From NCBI RefSeq assembly GCF_037042905.1, contig NC_087247.1:45376420-45440419 (forward strand): 64,000 nt of DNA, read 5' to 3'. Position 1 is the first letter of the stretch. Every line of letters begins with the position of its first letter. The notes under the pieces were generated by a model. That model did no database searches. It had not been told where the DNA came from and worked only from the letters and a program-made list of their open reading frames with translations. The DNA is from Lytechinus pictus. Its lineage: Eukaryota > Echinodermata > Echinoidea > Temnopleuroida > Toxopneustidae. The position numbers and the translations under genes are program-made. Of this stretch, positions 22,621 to 34,100 are shown piece by piece.

Positions 22621-25566
22621 ATTACTATGCCTTTACACCTAAATCAGAGTACCAGTCCAAGATATTTTATGAAAGCTCTTGTCTCAAATGAAGGAGGAAA
22701 AAATAATTTTCTCTCAAACCACCCTTAACATTTTCCAAACAAATGCAAAAGCCCTTTAGTAACAGCTTTTGAAGTTTTCACTTAGTTAAAGGACAAGTCC
22801 ACCCCAACAAAAAGTTGATTTGAAAAAAAAGGAGAAAAACCCAACAAGCAAAACGCTGAAAATTTCATCAAAATCGGGTGTAAAATAAGAAAGTTATGAC
22901 ATTTTAAAGTTTCGCTTAATTTCACAAAACAGTTATATTCACATCCTGGTCGGTGTGCAAATTGGCAAACTGATGACGTCACCCACTCACTATTTCTTTT
23001 GTATTTTATTATATGAAATATGAAATATTCTAATTTTCTCCTCCTTGTCAAGTGAAACAAAGTTTATTTTCTCCCTGAACATGTGCAGTCACCATTATTT
23101 TATCAGTTTATGGTTAAGTTAAGTTGGTCCTTATTGTCAAATCTGTAAAATTTGAGATATTGTATTATTCAAACAATAAAAAACAAAAGAAATAGTGAGT
23201 GATGGACATCATCGACTCTCTCATTTGCATATCGCTGAGTTGCGCATTGAACTGCTTTGTCAAATTAAGCGAAACTTTAAAATGTCATAACTTTCTTATT
23301 TTACATCCGATTTCGATGAAATTTGCAGCGTTATGTTTGTTTGATTTTTCTCTATCGATTCAAATCAACAAATTTCTGGGGTGGACTTGACCTTTAAAAA
23401 TTAAAATCCTATGCTCTACAGTTGTTATGAGCTATATTTGCCCCTACATAACCGAAAACTATTTTTCAGGTTTCACTTAAATATAGTTGTGTAGGTTTGA
23501 TAGATTTTAATTGATATAGAAGGCTCATAAGTAAATATTCAACAAAGAGTACAGCAAAATACCTTGGGTATAAACACATCAAGCACTGAGTGACACTACA
23601 AGATAAACCATACATTAATGATTTAAAAAGGACCTCCTCAACAAACATACATTGTATATTTCATCCATTTCATACAGGAACATCACATACGTAAAATCAT
23701 ACAATTTGCAAGAATTTTACTAGAATTGAAATATTTTGCCAAGATGAAAGACAGCTGAATACATTTCTCACAATCAAACCTAGGCTTAACTCCAGACCAA
23801 ACTATTTAAATCCGCACTACCATGAAATGCAGTGTTTTTATATTTTCATTAACATTCATGACAGGCAAAGTACCAAAGAATTAAATCAAATCGATTGTAG
23901 CCCAATACTTTTATTCATATCATGTTTACTACAAAGATAATTGAAAGGAATTGTAGTAAACAGTGATTTAATGAAAGTCTGTAAGCTAATAACCACTAGA
24001 CCACGATGCACCCCCAAATTACTATGCCTTTACACCTAAATCAGAGTACCAGTCCAAGATATTTTATGAAAGCTCTTGTCTCAAATGAAGGAGGAAAAAA
24101 TAATTTTCTCTCAAACCACCCTTAACATTTTCCAAAAAAATGCAAAAGCCCTTTAGTAACAGCTTTTGAAGTTTTCACTTAGTTAAAAATTAAAATCCTA
24201 TGCTCTACAGTTGTTATGAGCTATATTTGCCCCTACATAACCGAAAACTATTTTTCAGGTTTCACTTAAATATAGTTGTGTAGGTTTGATAGATTTTAAT
24301 TGATATAGAAGGCTCATAAGTAAATATTCAACAAAGAGTACAGCAAAATACCTTGGGTATAAACACATCAAGCACTGAGTGACACTACAAGATAAACCAT
24401 ACATTAATGATTTAAAAAGGACCTCCTCAACAAACATACATTGTATATTTCATCCATTTCATACAGGAACATCACATACGTAAAATCATACAATTTGCAA
24501 GAATTTTACTAGAATTGAAATATTTTGCCAAGATGAAAGACAGCTGAATACATTTCTCACAATCAAACCTAGGCTTAACTCCAGACCAAACTATTTAAAT
24601 CCGCACTACCATGAAATGCAGTGTTTTTATATTTTCATTAACATTCATGACAGGCAAAGTACCAAAGAATTAAATCAAATCGATTGTAGCCCAATACTTT
24701 TATTCATATCATGTTTACTACAAAGATAAATGAAAGGAATTGTAGTAAACAGTGATTTAATGAAAGTCTGTAAGCTAATAACCACTAGACCACGATGCAC
24801 CCCCAAATTACTATGCCTTTACACCTAAATCAGAGTACCAGTCCAAGATATTTTATGAAAGCTCTTGTCTCAAATGAAGGAGGAAAAAATAATTTTCTCT
24901 CAAACCACCCTTAACATTTTCCAAAAAAATGCAAAAGCCCTTTAGTAACAGCTTTTGAAGTTTTCACTTAGTTAAAAATTAAAATCCTATGCTCTACAGT
25001 TGTTATGAGCTATATTTGCCCCTACATAACCGAAAACTATTTTTCAGGTTTCACTTAAATATAGTTGTGTAGGTTTGATAGATTTTAATTGATATAGAAG
25101 GCTCATAAGTAAATATTCAACAAAGAGTACAGCAAAATACCTTGGGTATAAACACATCAAGCACTGAGTGACACTACAAGATAAACCATACATTAATGAT
25201 TTAAAAAGGACCTCCTCAACAAACATACATTGTATATTTCATCCATTTCATACAGGAACATCACATACGTAAAATCATACAATTTGCAAGAATTTTACTA
25301 GAATTGAAATATTTTGCCAAGATGAAAGACAGCTGAATACATTTCTCACAATCAAACCTAGGCTTAACTCCAGACCAAACTATTTAAATCCGCACTACCA
25401 TGAAATGCAGTGTTTTTATATTTTCATTAACATTCATGACAGGCAAAGTACCAAAGAATTAAATCAAATCGATTGTAGCCCAATACTTTTATTCATATCA
25501 TGTTTACTACAAAGATAATTGAAAGGAATTGTAGTAAACAGTGATTAAATGAAAGTCTGTAAGCTA
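22592..25566. repeat. Three tandem copies of a 789-bp unit
   Basis: Copies start at 22592, 23989 and 24778. Copies 2 and 3 are exactly 789 bp; copy 1 is 1397 bp because it carries a MITE. Only a few substitutions distinguish the copies (for example ccaaacaaatg in copy 1 against ccaaaaaaatg). The junctions share an ATA microhomology. The left breakpoint is in a SINE and the right one in a dispersed repeat. The 60-aa frame found once per copy has no coding support. Confidence 0.93.
22790..23393. mobile_element. 604-bp palindromic MITE, TTAA target duplication
   Basis: Inverted ends aggacaagtccaccccaac and ggtggacttgacct, flanked by TTAA (22786-22789 and 23394-23397). Tandem copies 2 and 3 show the unoccupied site with a single TTAA, so the insertion boundaries are exact. 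TTAA duplication is known for piggyBac- and Kolobok-type transposases. Confidence 0.9.
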
Positions 25567-25860
25567 ATATTAATTGCATGCACCATCTCATCCTTGATCT
25601 AGATCTGGTAGTGCTACATAAAATGAACTTAAAGCCATGAAATCTATTCTGAATAACCATTACACTGAAGATCTCTTACACAGGAAAGCACATATGGGAC
25701 ATTGTGTTATTGCTTGAAAAATACATGACAGTCTGATGAAATGTCATGATTATTTAGCTTATTTCTCAGTAATTACATGATTTGTTCCAGAAAACTTTGG
25801 TACATATTTCTTATTCATAACATACAGATACTTGGGTGGAAATTTCACACAATTAGCTAA
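25512..25860. repeat. Dispersed repeat, copy A (related to 33676-34020)
   Basis: Shares ordered blocks with the 33.7-kb copy: aaagataattgaaag, gatctagatc, cactgaagatc, ttctcagtaattacatga and ttggtacatatttctt. The sequences are diverged but colinear over about 350 bp. Confidence 0.65.
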
Positions 25861-27231
25861 TTTAATTACAAAATTATTTTTGGAGTATGAATTTCACTTC
25901 AGAGTTGAAATAATTGTTTTCATTTGTTGAGTTAACAGTTAGCACTCCATAAAAGTTTGGTGTAAGTTAACTTAAGAAATACTCACCAATGTGTTTATCT
26001 TGTTTGAAGTAATCTATACAAACACTTTGCAAAAATGTAAAGTCGTTGAAGTTTCAATACCCTTAGGTTTGATAACTGATTACCATATTGCCATTAGATT
26101 GTATTAGAATTGAAAATATTTTTTGTTAAATACAGTATATAAAATGCATAATCATCTGAAATTCAAGAATTCTTTCATGTCCAACCATTTAAGTTTAATC
26201 AGCATAATGAATGTCATTTATTTTTCATTTAGTATGAATCTTAATTACACAAACTTGTGTTCTAAATCAAATTTTCATTAATTTTTAAGGTTTATTACAT
26301 GTGAAAATATAAATAAAATATAGTAGTATATGCACTATCACATACAAGCAAAGGACATGATTAGAAAATGGTTTCAGCTATGATGTCATATTTACTCATC
26401 GATACAACATAACTCAAAACATAAAGTGACACATAGAAAATTGGGTATCAGATCTCTTAGATATTAAAGCTCTCAATGTACAGAGTAGGTGTGCTCTCTT
26501 CACATGTATCATTGCATAATATATACGTTTGACTTTAAGCTCTCTTATATCACAAATACTATATCACAATGCAGGAAACAAAACAAGAATAGCATTACTA
26601 TTCATATTTCATACAAGTAAAGTTTTACTTTATAACATCAGCTACTTTATACATACACTCTACTGCACTAATAAAACCAAAGCAAGATTAAAGAAGGCAA
26701 GTCTAAAATGTGTTTTCTTAATGTACAATCAACTGTGTGTATAAAGTTCCATTGTTCATATTATGTGTGACCACTAAAATCTAATAATAATCTACTTTCA
26801 TTTTCAAGTACAGAGAAATTGCAGTTACACCATAACAATCATCTTTTAATAGTCAACAATCTCCTTTAAAGCAAACTACGCACCTAAATATTAGAAGTAA
26901 TTTTGTTTAAAATTTTGCATCATCCATTTGTTGTAAGAATTGATTATGTTTCATGATTCATTAACATTATTATAGTACTGTCTCACTTATGACTACTGAT
27001 GAATTGGAGGCAAGACTGTATCTTTGCTTTTATCTGATCATTCTAATCTACATGGGGAAGAGGGTGATCCAGCCTCCATGGTACAAACAAATTTAAGTCT
27101 GAAAGGAACCTCATTACTACTTGTGACAAAACTAAACAACAAACAATTATTTTACATTCTTTAAAAGAAATATTGCCCCCCCAAAAAAAAAAAAAAAATG
27201 AAAACTAGAATTTTAATTCGTCATGAGGACG
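25861..27231. other. AT-rich stretch, no gene recognised
   Basis: Only short chance frames. It could be distal 3' UTR or downstream flank of the minus-strand gene ending at 31111, but no end can be fixed. Confidence 0.4.
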
Positions 27232-27531
27232 AATTAGGTGATCTGTCTCTGATTTCATGATCACGAAGACAATCAGCATGTTTATTGAGATCAATATGAT
27301 CTTTGTCATGAAAACTGAACTTTTCTTTAAAACGAAGTGTTGAATACTATTGAAAAAGAGGGAAATGAGAAAGCCGTGTGAAAAAGTGCAGGTCATACAC
27401 ATATTGTACATGTTATATTAAAAGGGTTTTTAATCTCTTTTATTGTCCAATGTCTTATTCTATATACATTGTAATGGTCATAAAGGACCATTTGTGAAAT
27501 GTTGAAAAGAAAAAAAAAATTATTATTCACC

Positions 27532-27608
27532 CCTGGCCTGGGCTCGAACCCTGGACCCTAAGGATGCAAGTCTGATGCCTTACCGATTGAGCTACACTGT
27601 TTCCCCAT
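27532..27608 (-). repeat. Degenerate tRNA-like sequence
   Basis: The minus strand has box A-like TAGCTCAATCGGT and box B GGTTCGAGCCC, with TGC at the anticodon position. Acceptor and T stems do not pair and the anticodon stem is mismatched. A decayed tRNA or SINE head. Confidence 0.5.
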
Positions 27609-28234
27609 AGACTTTACACATAAGCAAATTAAGAGGATCTCAAATCCTATTTTGCACGTGAAATACAGGCATGATCCCGGCATCTGATCGGAAAATGGAG
27701 ACCACATTAATGATAGCTTACAATCTCAGCTACAACATACTCCAAGCTCAGAGAAAACCGACAAAAAGAAATGGAGATATGGCTCGCGAAATAGAGGAAT
27801 GTAAAATCCAGTTTTGAGAAAAAGTCATTTCCCATAGAGATTGCACACAAAATGAGCGAAAATGACATGTCTCTATAACTTGCCATTTTTCAGGATGATC
27901 CGTTCCTTTAAATGTAAATATAGCCATCAAATTAAAGAGTATGTCCTCAGCTACAACATATTGAAAACTGAGTGAAAATTGGCCAATATTTACGGAGTTA
28001 GAGTCAAATATGCATAATTATGATGATGTCATAAGTAGCAAAATGGGAATTTTGCGTTCCGACGCCATTTTGATGACGTCATGATAAAATTTCGGGTCAA
28101 ATGTGACATGAAATCATATCTCCCATTCATACTCTATTCGAATATGAAAAAAAAATTGGGGGTCAACGGACTTCCTGAAGAGCTATAATGAATTTTGTAT
28201 AGGCATGTTTTTGCACATATATTGTCTATGGTTA

Positions 28235-28526
28235 GTGCGCGTGCGCACGCCTGCTGTAAACTTTGATGGAGGCTAATTCCGTTATTATTTGTCGTAGAAG
28301 GTTGATCAAGGTATCAAATTGTTCAGAATTATATTATCGGTGCATTGATATAAAAAAAAAAAATGGTGATCCTATGTTGCATAGTGCCGTTACGCGCGAG
28401 AACACGCGCGTAACCGTGCGCGCGCGCAAATTTTTGAAATGCTTAAAATGGCCTGATTCATACTCTACTTTGGTCAAAAAGTGATTTTGAGCATTTTAGA
28501 ATTTTGACGTGCGCGTACGCGCACGT
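28235..28526. repeat. Alternating purine-pyrimidine CG tracts with a 20-bp palindrome
   Basis: gtgcgcgtgcgcacgc (28235-28250), a cgcg-rich run (28391-28427) and the perfect palindrome ACGTGCGCGTACGCGCACGT (28507-28526). Such alternation favours left-handed DNA and cruciforms. Confidence 0.6.
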
Positions 28527-28871
28527 CGTGACCTTTACATGACCTTTGATGACATGTACAGTTGACCCTTGACCTGAAGTTAATGTGATGTAAATATGGT
28601 TAATTTTTGATAATTAATAATGAAGATATGATTGATAAGGTGATTTTACAAAATGGCGTCTAGATGACGTCATGATGACCTTTTGACCTTGAACTTCTTT
28701 CATACACATGACATGAGAAGTCCTCATAAGTGATGATACTTTGATGAAAATTGAAGATGTAGTTTTGGAGATTTTACGCTAACAAGAAAAGGGCGGACAA
28801 ATAAAAAAAAATAAAAAAGAAAATTCGTACGAAATTAATAGTTGATCTGTCGATTGACAGATCACCTAATT

Positions 28872-31110
28872 AACAATAAACAAACAATTCAATTTTCTAT
28901 AACCTTATAAGAATTATTGCAAGAAAGTGAAAATGAATAACATAGTGTGACTACAATCATGCTCTTTTACAATTTGTATATAAATTTCATGCATGAACAC
29001 ATGGAAATGTATATTTTGGCCAATTACGATGAAGAGTTAGACTTAAGAACCAAAACCACTGTATCTTCCTGAACTAGTGTAGTGTACTTGTACTAGACGG
29101 CTGTAAACCTATTCTGTGGTATCATAATCAAACAATTTCACTCCTACACACTATGAATACAATAATTGTATAATTTGGTGTCAATATCATGCGATATCAA
29201 AACAAGTAAATTTACTGGTTGTTTCTTTGGACACAGGTTTGCATGTAAAACAACATGTACACGTATAATGCTATTATGATGATCAGATCATCATTTCCTT
29301 ATATGTGTAATGCTGAATTAATGTAAGGTGGGGGAAATTGACAATAAATGGACTGTAATAACGCTCAAAATTACCATATCTTAGCCCTTTGTTTACAATC
29401 TATATTTGCCTTAAGATCTAACAAAGGCATTCATGGGACTGTCACAAGTTCAATATTACATGGCAGTTGAATTTCAATATTAAAAACATTTTTTTTAACT
29501 TCAGAAGGTGATCATGGTGGAAGGTACAAGAATTTTAATTAAAAATTAAAAAATTCAATTTAAATATCATCTAAGAAGACATGATTAAGAAAAGCGTATA
29601 CATATTGATAAAAATACATGTTGTGAAACATGGCACAATTAAGGCTCTCTTTGAAGTGTGTCTTATATACTGCAGACATATATGTTATCTTTAAACTGCA
29701 GTAATTTCTCAACCTCTTTTTTTCATAATATTTCTTATAAATTCACTTGATAATAGTTGTATCTACTAGTCATGGGGGGCAGGATGGGTCATGTTAATGT
29801 GCTACAAATGTAAATGTACCTTTGCTTGGGTATACTGTGTGCTAAAAACTTTTCATGAAAAAGCCTACAAAACAAGTACTGATATAAAGAACAAAATAAG
29901 AATGTTAAACAAAAAGGCAGCAGTTTCCTGTAACTAGTTTCAAAATATACAATTTCAGCCAAACATTTATCAATTTTCAGATTTCATACTGAGCTCAGCT
30001 TTTATCTTTATTTTGGCAACAATTAACTTTATCTCCATCTTATTGCAACCTGTTCCTAACAAACTTTATGTCTGAGAAGGTTCTCACTTGTAAATAAAGT
30101 ATTCGTTTTTTTTTTTTTAAACTTGTCTTACTTACTACTTACTGCTTACCACAAAATATATATCTAGAGTCCATAAATAAAAATTATAGATTTTATTTTT
30201 GCACAGAAGACAAAAAAAAAAAAAACGAGATGGTAAAAATAGAGGGAGTTTTTGTATGATGTCCATGTATGCATGTATGTACATGTGCAGATGCATTCTT
30301 TAGCCTCTCTTACCATGATTGAAGAAATACAAAGGGGCTGTGGCCAATTTATCCACTGTATAAAATAACCACTGGGTTATAACTATACAAACATGAGTTA
30401 CAATAGAGAGAAAGAGGAAACATAGCCCAGTACAGAAAATATTCATCTCCCACTGACATCGTTTGAACAAATATACTTGAATATATTGAATGGAAATGAA
30501 ATTGATACCAAAACTGCATTTAAGAGCAAATGGAGAATTCTCTATGTGACATACAATATTTTGAAAGCTAAGCTAACTTTCAGTTTACTCTATTAAAAAA
30601 ATATGAGTGCTATAAAAGTGGTTGTTACCATCATTGTTATTCCTGCTAGACCGGCTGATCTCATCACATACTCCAAGCACAGAGTCAGTGAAAATAAAAG
30701 TGAAAGCAAACCATTAAACAAAGTACTTGGAATTATTTATGATTTCGAAAGTACTCTTATGATCATTTAGCATATCAACTTTTGAACAGTCCTTGACAGT
30801 AGGCAGCTGCTACAGAAAGATCGAGACCTACTTAAATATGATTCCTTTGTCAGTAATACACAAATCATGATACATGTACATACCTGAACTAATTACAGAA
30901 AATGGTACATTAAAATTAACAGTAAATAATTATAAAATGACCAATCAATTACTACATTAATTGTTTTTCATCTTCATACTTTCCAAGATACCAGGAGCAA
31001 CTAAAGGCACATACCAGTCTTGGAAAGACAAAAGATTACTGCAAAAAAGAAAAAGGTAAAGGTGAAAGATTGTGTGGTGACATCGTCTGTCTTATCCAAG
31101 GTGATCATCT
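28872..31110 (-). other. Probable 3' UTR or flank of the PPxY membrane protein gene
   Basis: AT-rich and free of recognised repeats or coding segments, lying directly after the stop codon on the minus strand. Long AT-rich 3' UTRs look like this, but the polyadenylation site cannot be chosen among several minus-strand AATAAA hexamers (for example about 30192 and 30007). Confidence 0.35.
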
Positions 31111-31131
31111 CTAGGCTCCCTCAGTGATGCA
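31111..31131 (-). CDS. PPxY gene exon D (last coding exon)
   Basis: The acceptor tcatttgtacag|TGC gives CITEGA and stop TAG (31113-31111). Preferred because Cys-Ile continues the hydrophobic helix. Two other acceptors (32730, 31035) would give an 11-residue tail or an immediate stop and cannot be fully excluded. Confidence 0.55.
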   Translation of the reverse strand, partial: CITEGA

Positions 31132-34100
31132 CTGTACAAATGATCATACAAAAGAGATGACTTGGAGTAATTATACATAATTTTCATGTTGAATCAGAAC
31201 ATTTGGAGCAATTTTTGAAATCTGGAAATCTAAAAGAACCACAGGTAAAAACTGAATGATTAAAAATAAAATCTTAGGAACTAAGAACATGTGTATTATT
31301 TTACAACACAAAACCTGCCTTTGCATCTTTTTATACAGAAAAGGGAATGCACTATGATAAAAACATTTAATTTCAATTTTAATTATGGTAAACATGACCT
31401 ATTAAATAAATTTCATCCAGCAAAACAATGTAGCACTGACCCACTGATGTCTCTTTGCCAAATAATGTACTTGCAGAATATAATAATAATAATAAAGTCA
31501 TATTTTACCCAGGGTAGGCACTTCAGTTCCGAAAAACTGTTCTACCAGTGGACCCTGCTTAACATGATAATGTTATTATTAAAATGGAATATAACTAAGT
31601 TATTTTTTTTAACAGAGATGAATCCAAGATTTTTCCAAAAGGGGGAGGGGCATTTTGTACAGGAAAATTTTGTCAACCCCCCAAAAAAGGTTTTTACTAC
31701 CAAATCAAGGTCATTTGTTCCAGGGAAAATATGACAACCAAAAAAAAAGTCCTCACTGGCATAGCATGACATATTCCACTAAAAAAATGTTTTTACTTGG
31801 CAAAAGGGGGGGGGGGGGCACGGGCTGGATGTGCCCCACCCCCTGGATCCACCATTGCTTTTGAATGACATAAATGTACTTTGTTTCAATCTGATCCCCC
31901 CCCCAAAACACCCTTGATGTTTTTGTTTTTTTGTCGGGTTTGCCTTGTCCATGATCATACAATTTCAACTTTGAAATCAAGAGTATCAGACGATTTCTTC
32001 AGGTAAAGATCTGTCTTTGAACAAATATTGAAACTTTAATCTTGGCAGCAACCATAAGGGAAACACACTCTCTATTACATGTATCAATTTCTCATTGAAA
32101 TCTGTACAAAATATTGTATTTGTTCCAAATGTATATTTCTCTGGTAAACAATGATCACCTCTTTGAACCGAGGTCTTTATAATAGAACAGACACAATCAG
32201 GAACGATCACATGTAATAAAGAAATACTCCCCATGAGTTCTGTCTCCTGCCTCTATAAAGCAAAATACACAGATTCATGATTCTTTTCAATTGTGTACAG
32301 TACACGTAGGACCTGTATTGGCTACCATCCATGGTTACAAAATCAAATAGTTATCTGCTATTCTTCATGTACCTGGGTAAACACCAAGATTTTAAATGTA
32401 TGTGAACTTTGATCTCTCTGGTCTATTATATTCAAACTTTAAATTCTTATGCTTATGTTTGGCACAAGTACTAGGGCAGTGCCAGAGGGGCAGGGGGAGC
32501 AGTTGCCCCTCCTATGATTTATCACAGGATCAAAAATAAATAAAATCAGAGGGGGGGGGGGGGGGTGATGGGCAAAATGAGGAGGAACTAAAAGAAAAGA
32601 GAGAGGGCTAGGTTGTGGAACAATCAATTACCCCTATATTTCTTTCAGAAACAAAAAGTGTCAATTTCCTTTTAATTTGCCCTTAATATATCAATTAAAC
32701 CACAATGCAGATCGCACAATGAAAAATAATCTGAAGAAAGGGTCCAAACAACAATTATTAAAGGCAACATTCCAATATATGTCTTCATATAAGAAAGATT
32801 TGAAGTGATTCAACTTCTGAAGAGTATTTCTTACCAGGATGATCCAGACGAATACCCATGGCCAGAAAAAGAATGTAATGATGCAGTGCAATACATGGTT
32901 CACACCACGACGACTGCAAAGAAAAAAAAAACAGTAAAAATTACAAATATGAGACCTAAAGAAAACAATGTGAGACATTATAGGTCAAATATTCAAGAAG
33001 TAACCAAGCTTATCTATAGCGCCTTTTTTCATATATGAAATCAAATGATCTGGTGCGCACTTGATTTTGGTTAAATTTTTCGATCAAAGAATGGGCTTTG
33101 AAAGAAAATGGAGAGGGGGGGGGGGGGGTAACTTGCTAACTGCCTCCAGGCTATGTTATAAGGATAGTTTTCTAGACTTCCCTGATAGTCCAGGCTAGAA
33201 GAGGCATAACCTTGTTTTTTCATAGATATACAATATTTTTTATTTTTTTGTTTTGAAGGTGCTAGCTGATTACAAATCTGAATGATGCCACTCGTGTAAA
33301 CCTTGAGCATTTTTCACAAATTGTCAAAATCCAATATGGCCACCAAAATATGCAAATTATCCACGGAAATCATTAAATTTCCCAGCACATTGGCTACATG
33401 TACATGCAAATAATACATTATAATACAATGTGAATGGGGACAATGGTATTGTATGAGTAAAATGTTGAAAATGCTGAAAACATAATTTCTAATGAAATAT
33501 CATATCTTATATCATTTAGGTGATAAATGCTATATTTCAAAATTCAAAATGGCCACCACACATGTATACTGGTACCTTTTTGTGAAAATTATCTGTCCCC
33601 ATTCATATTGTTGTACATAGTACGATAAGGGCCTATGGCGGCCATTTTCAATTTCAAAATGTAGCATTATCACCTTAAAGATAAATGAAAGTAGTTGCAG
33701 TAAACACTGATTTCACGAAAAAGTTTGTGAAACCAAGCTTAATTGTCACTATATCATCGAGGATCTAGATCGGGTACAGTTACATAAACTGAACTTTGTG
33801 AAATCTTGAAATCTACGCTGAAAAATGTTCACACTGAAGATCACCAACACAGATAAGCGCAAGTGGGAGAGTGTATTATTATTGCTTTGAATGTCGGCCC
33901 GATGCTTGACCCGAATCCCATGCTTATTTGCTAATTTCTCAGCAATTACACAATTTCTTCCAGAATCCTTTGGCACATATTTTTGATTTATACAAACAGA
34001 CACTTTGGTGGTCATTTCATTGGATTTTGTACGAACTCATTTTGAAATAGTTACCACAACTGGAATTTATCTTTAATGACACAATATATATATTTTGCTA

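Larger units (their letters stand above)
27232..28871. mobile_element. 1.64-kb element with 16-bp inverted termini
   Basis: AATTAGGTGATCTGTC (27232-27247) is exactly inverted at the right end as GACAGATCACCTAATT (ending 28871). Near each end are small hairpins (AATTCGTCatgagGACGAATT at the left, GATCTGTCgattGACAGATC at the right). The interior has repeated 'tgacgtcatgatgacctttgacc' motifs, CG-rich alternating tracts and a tRNA-like segment. No coding capacity; class unknown. Confidence 0.6.

Noticed and set aside
22782..23390. Two opposite frames encoding similar peptides (NCFVKLSETLKCHNFLIL)
   Set aside because: They are the two arms of the palindromic MITE read on opposite strands.
23466..25226. 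Identical 60-aa minus-strand frame seen three times
   Set aside because: Repeated only because the DNA unit is triplicated. No start context, splice sites or domain.
27532..27608. Possible tRNA gene
   Set aside because: Pol III boxes are present but acceptor, anticodon and T stems do not pair, so it is listed as tRNA-like only.
31010..31035. Another alternative acceptor of the PPxY gene
   Set aside because: The pyrimidine tract is strong but the exon would begin with an in-frame TAA.
32697..32730. Alternative last exon of the PPxY gene (acceptor ccctttcttcag)
   Set aside because: It would add an 11-residue hydrophobic tail after a 101-bp intron. The 31131 acceptor gives a more natural Cys-Ile continuation, though this is not excluded without cDNA.
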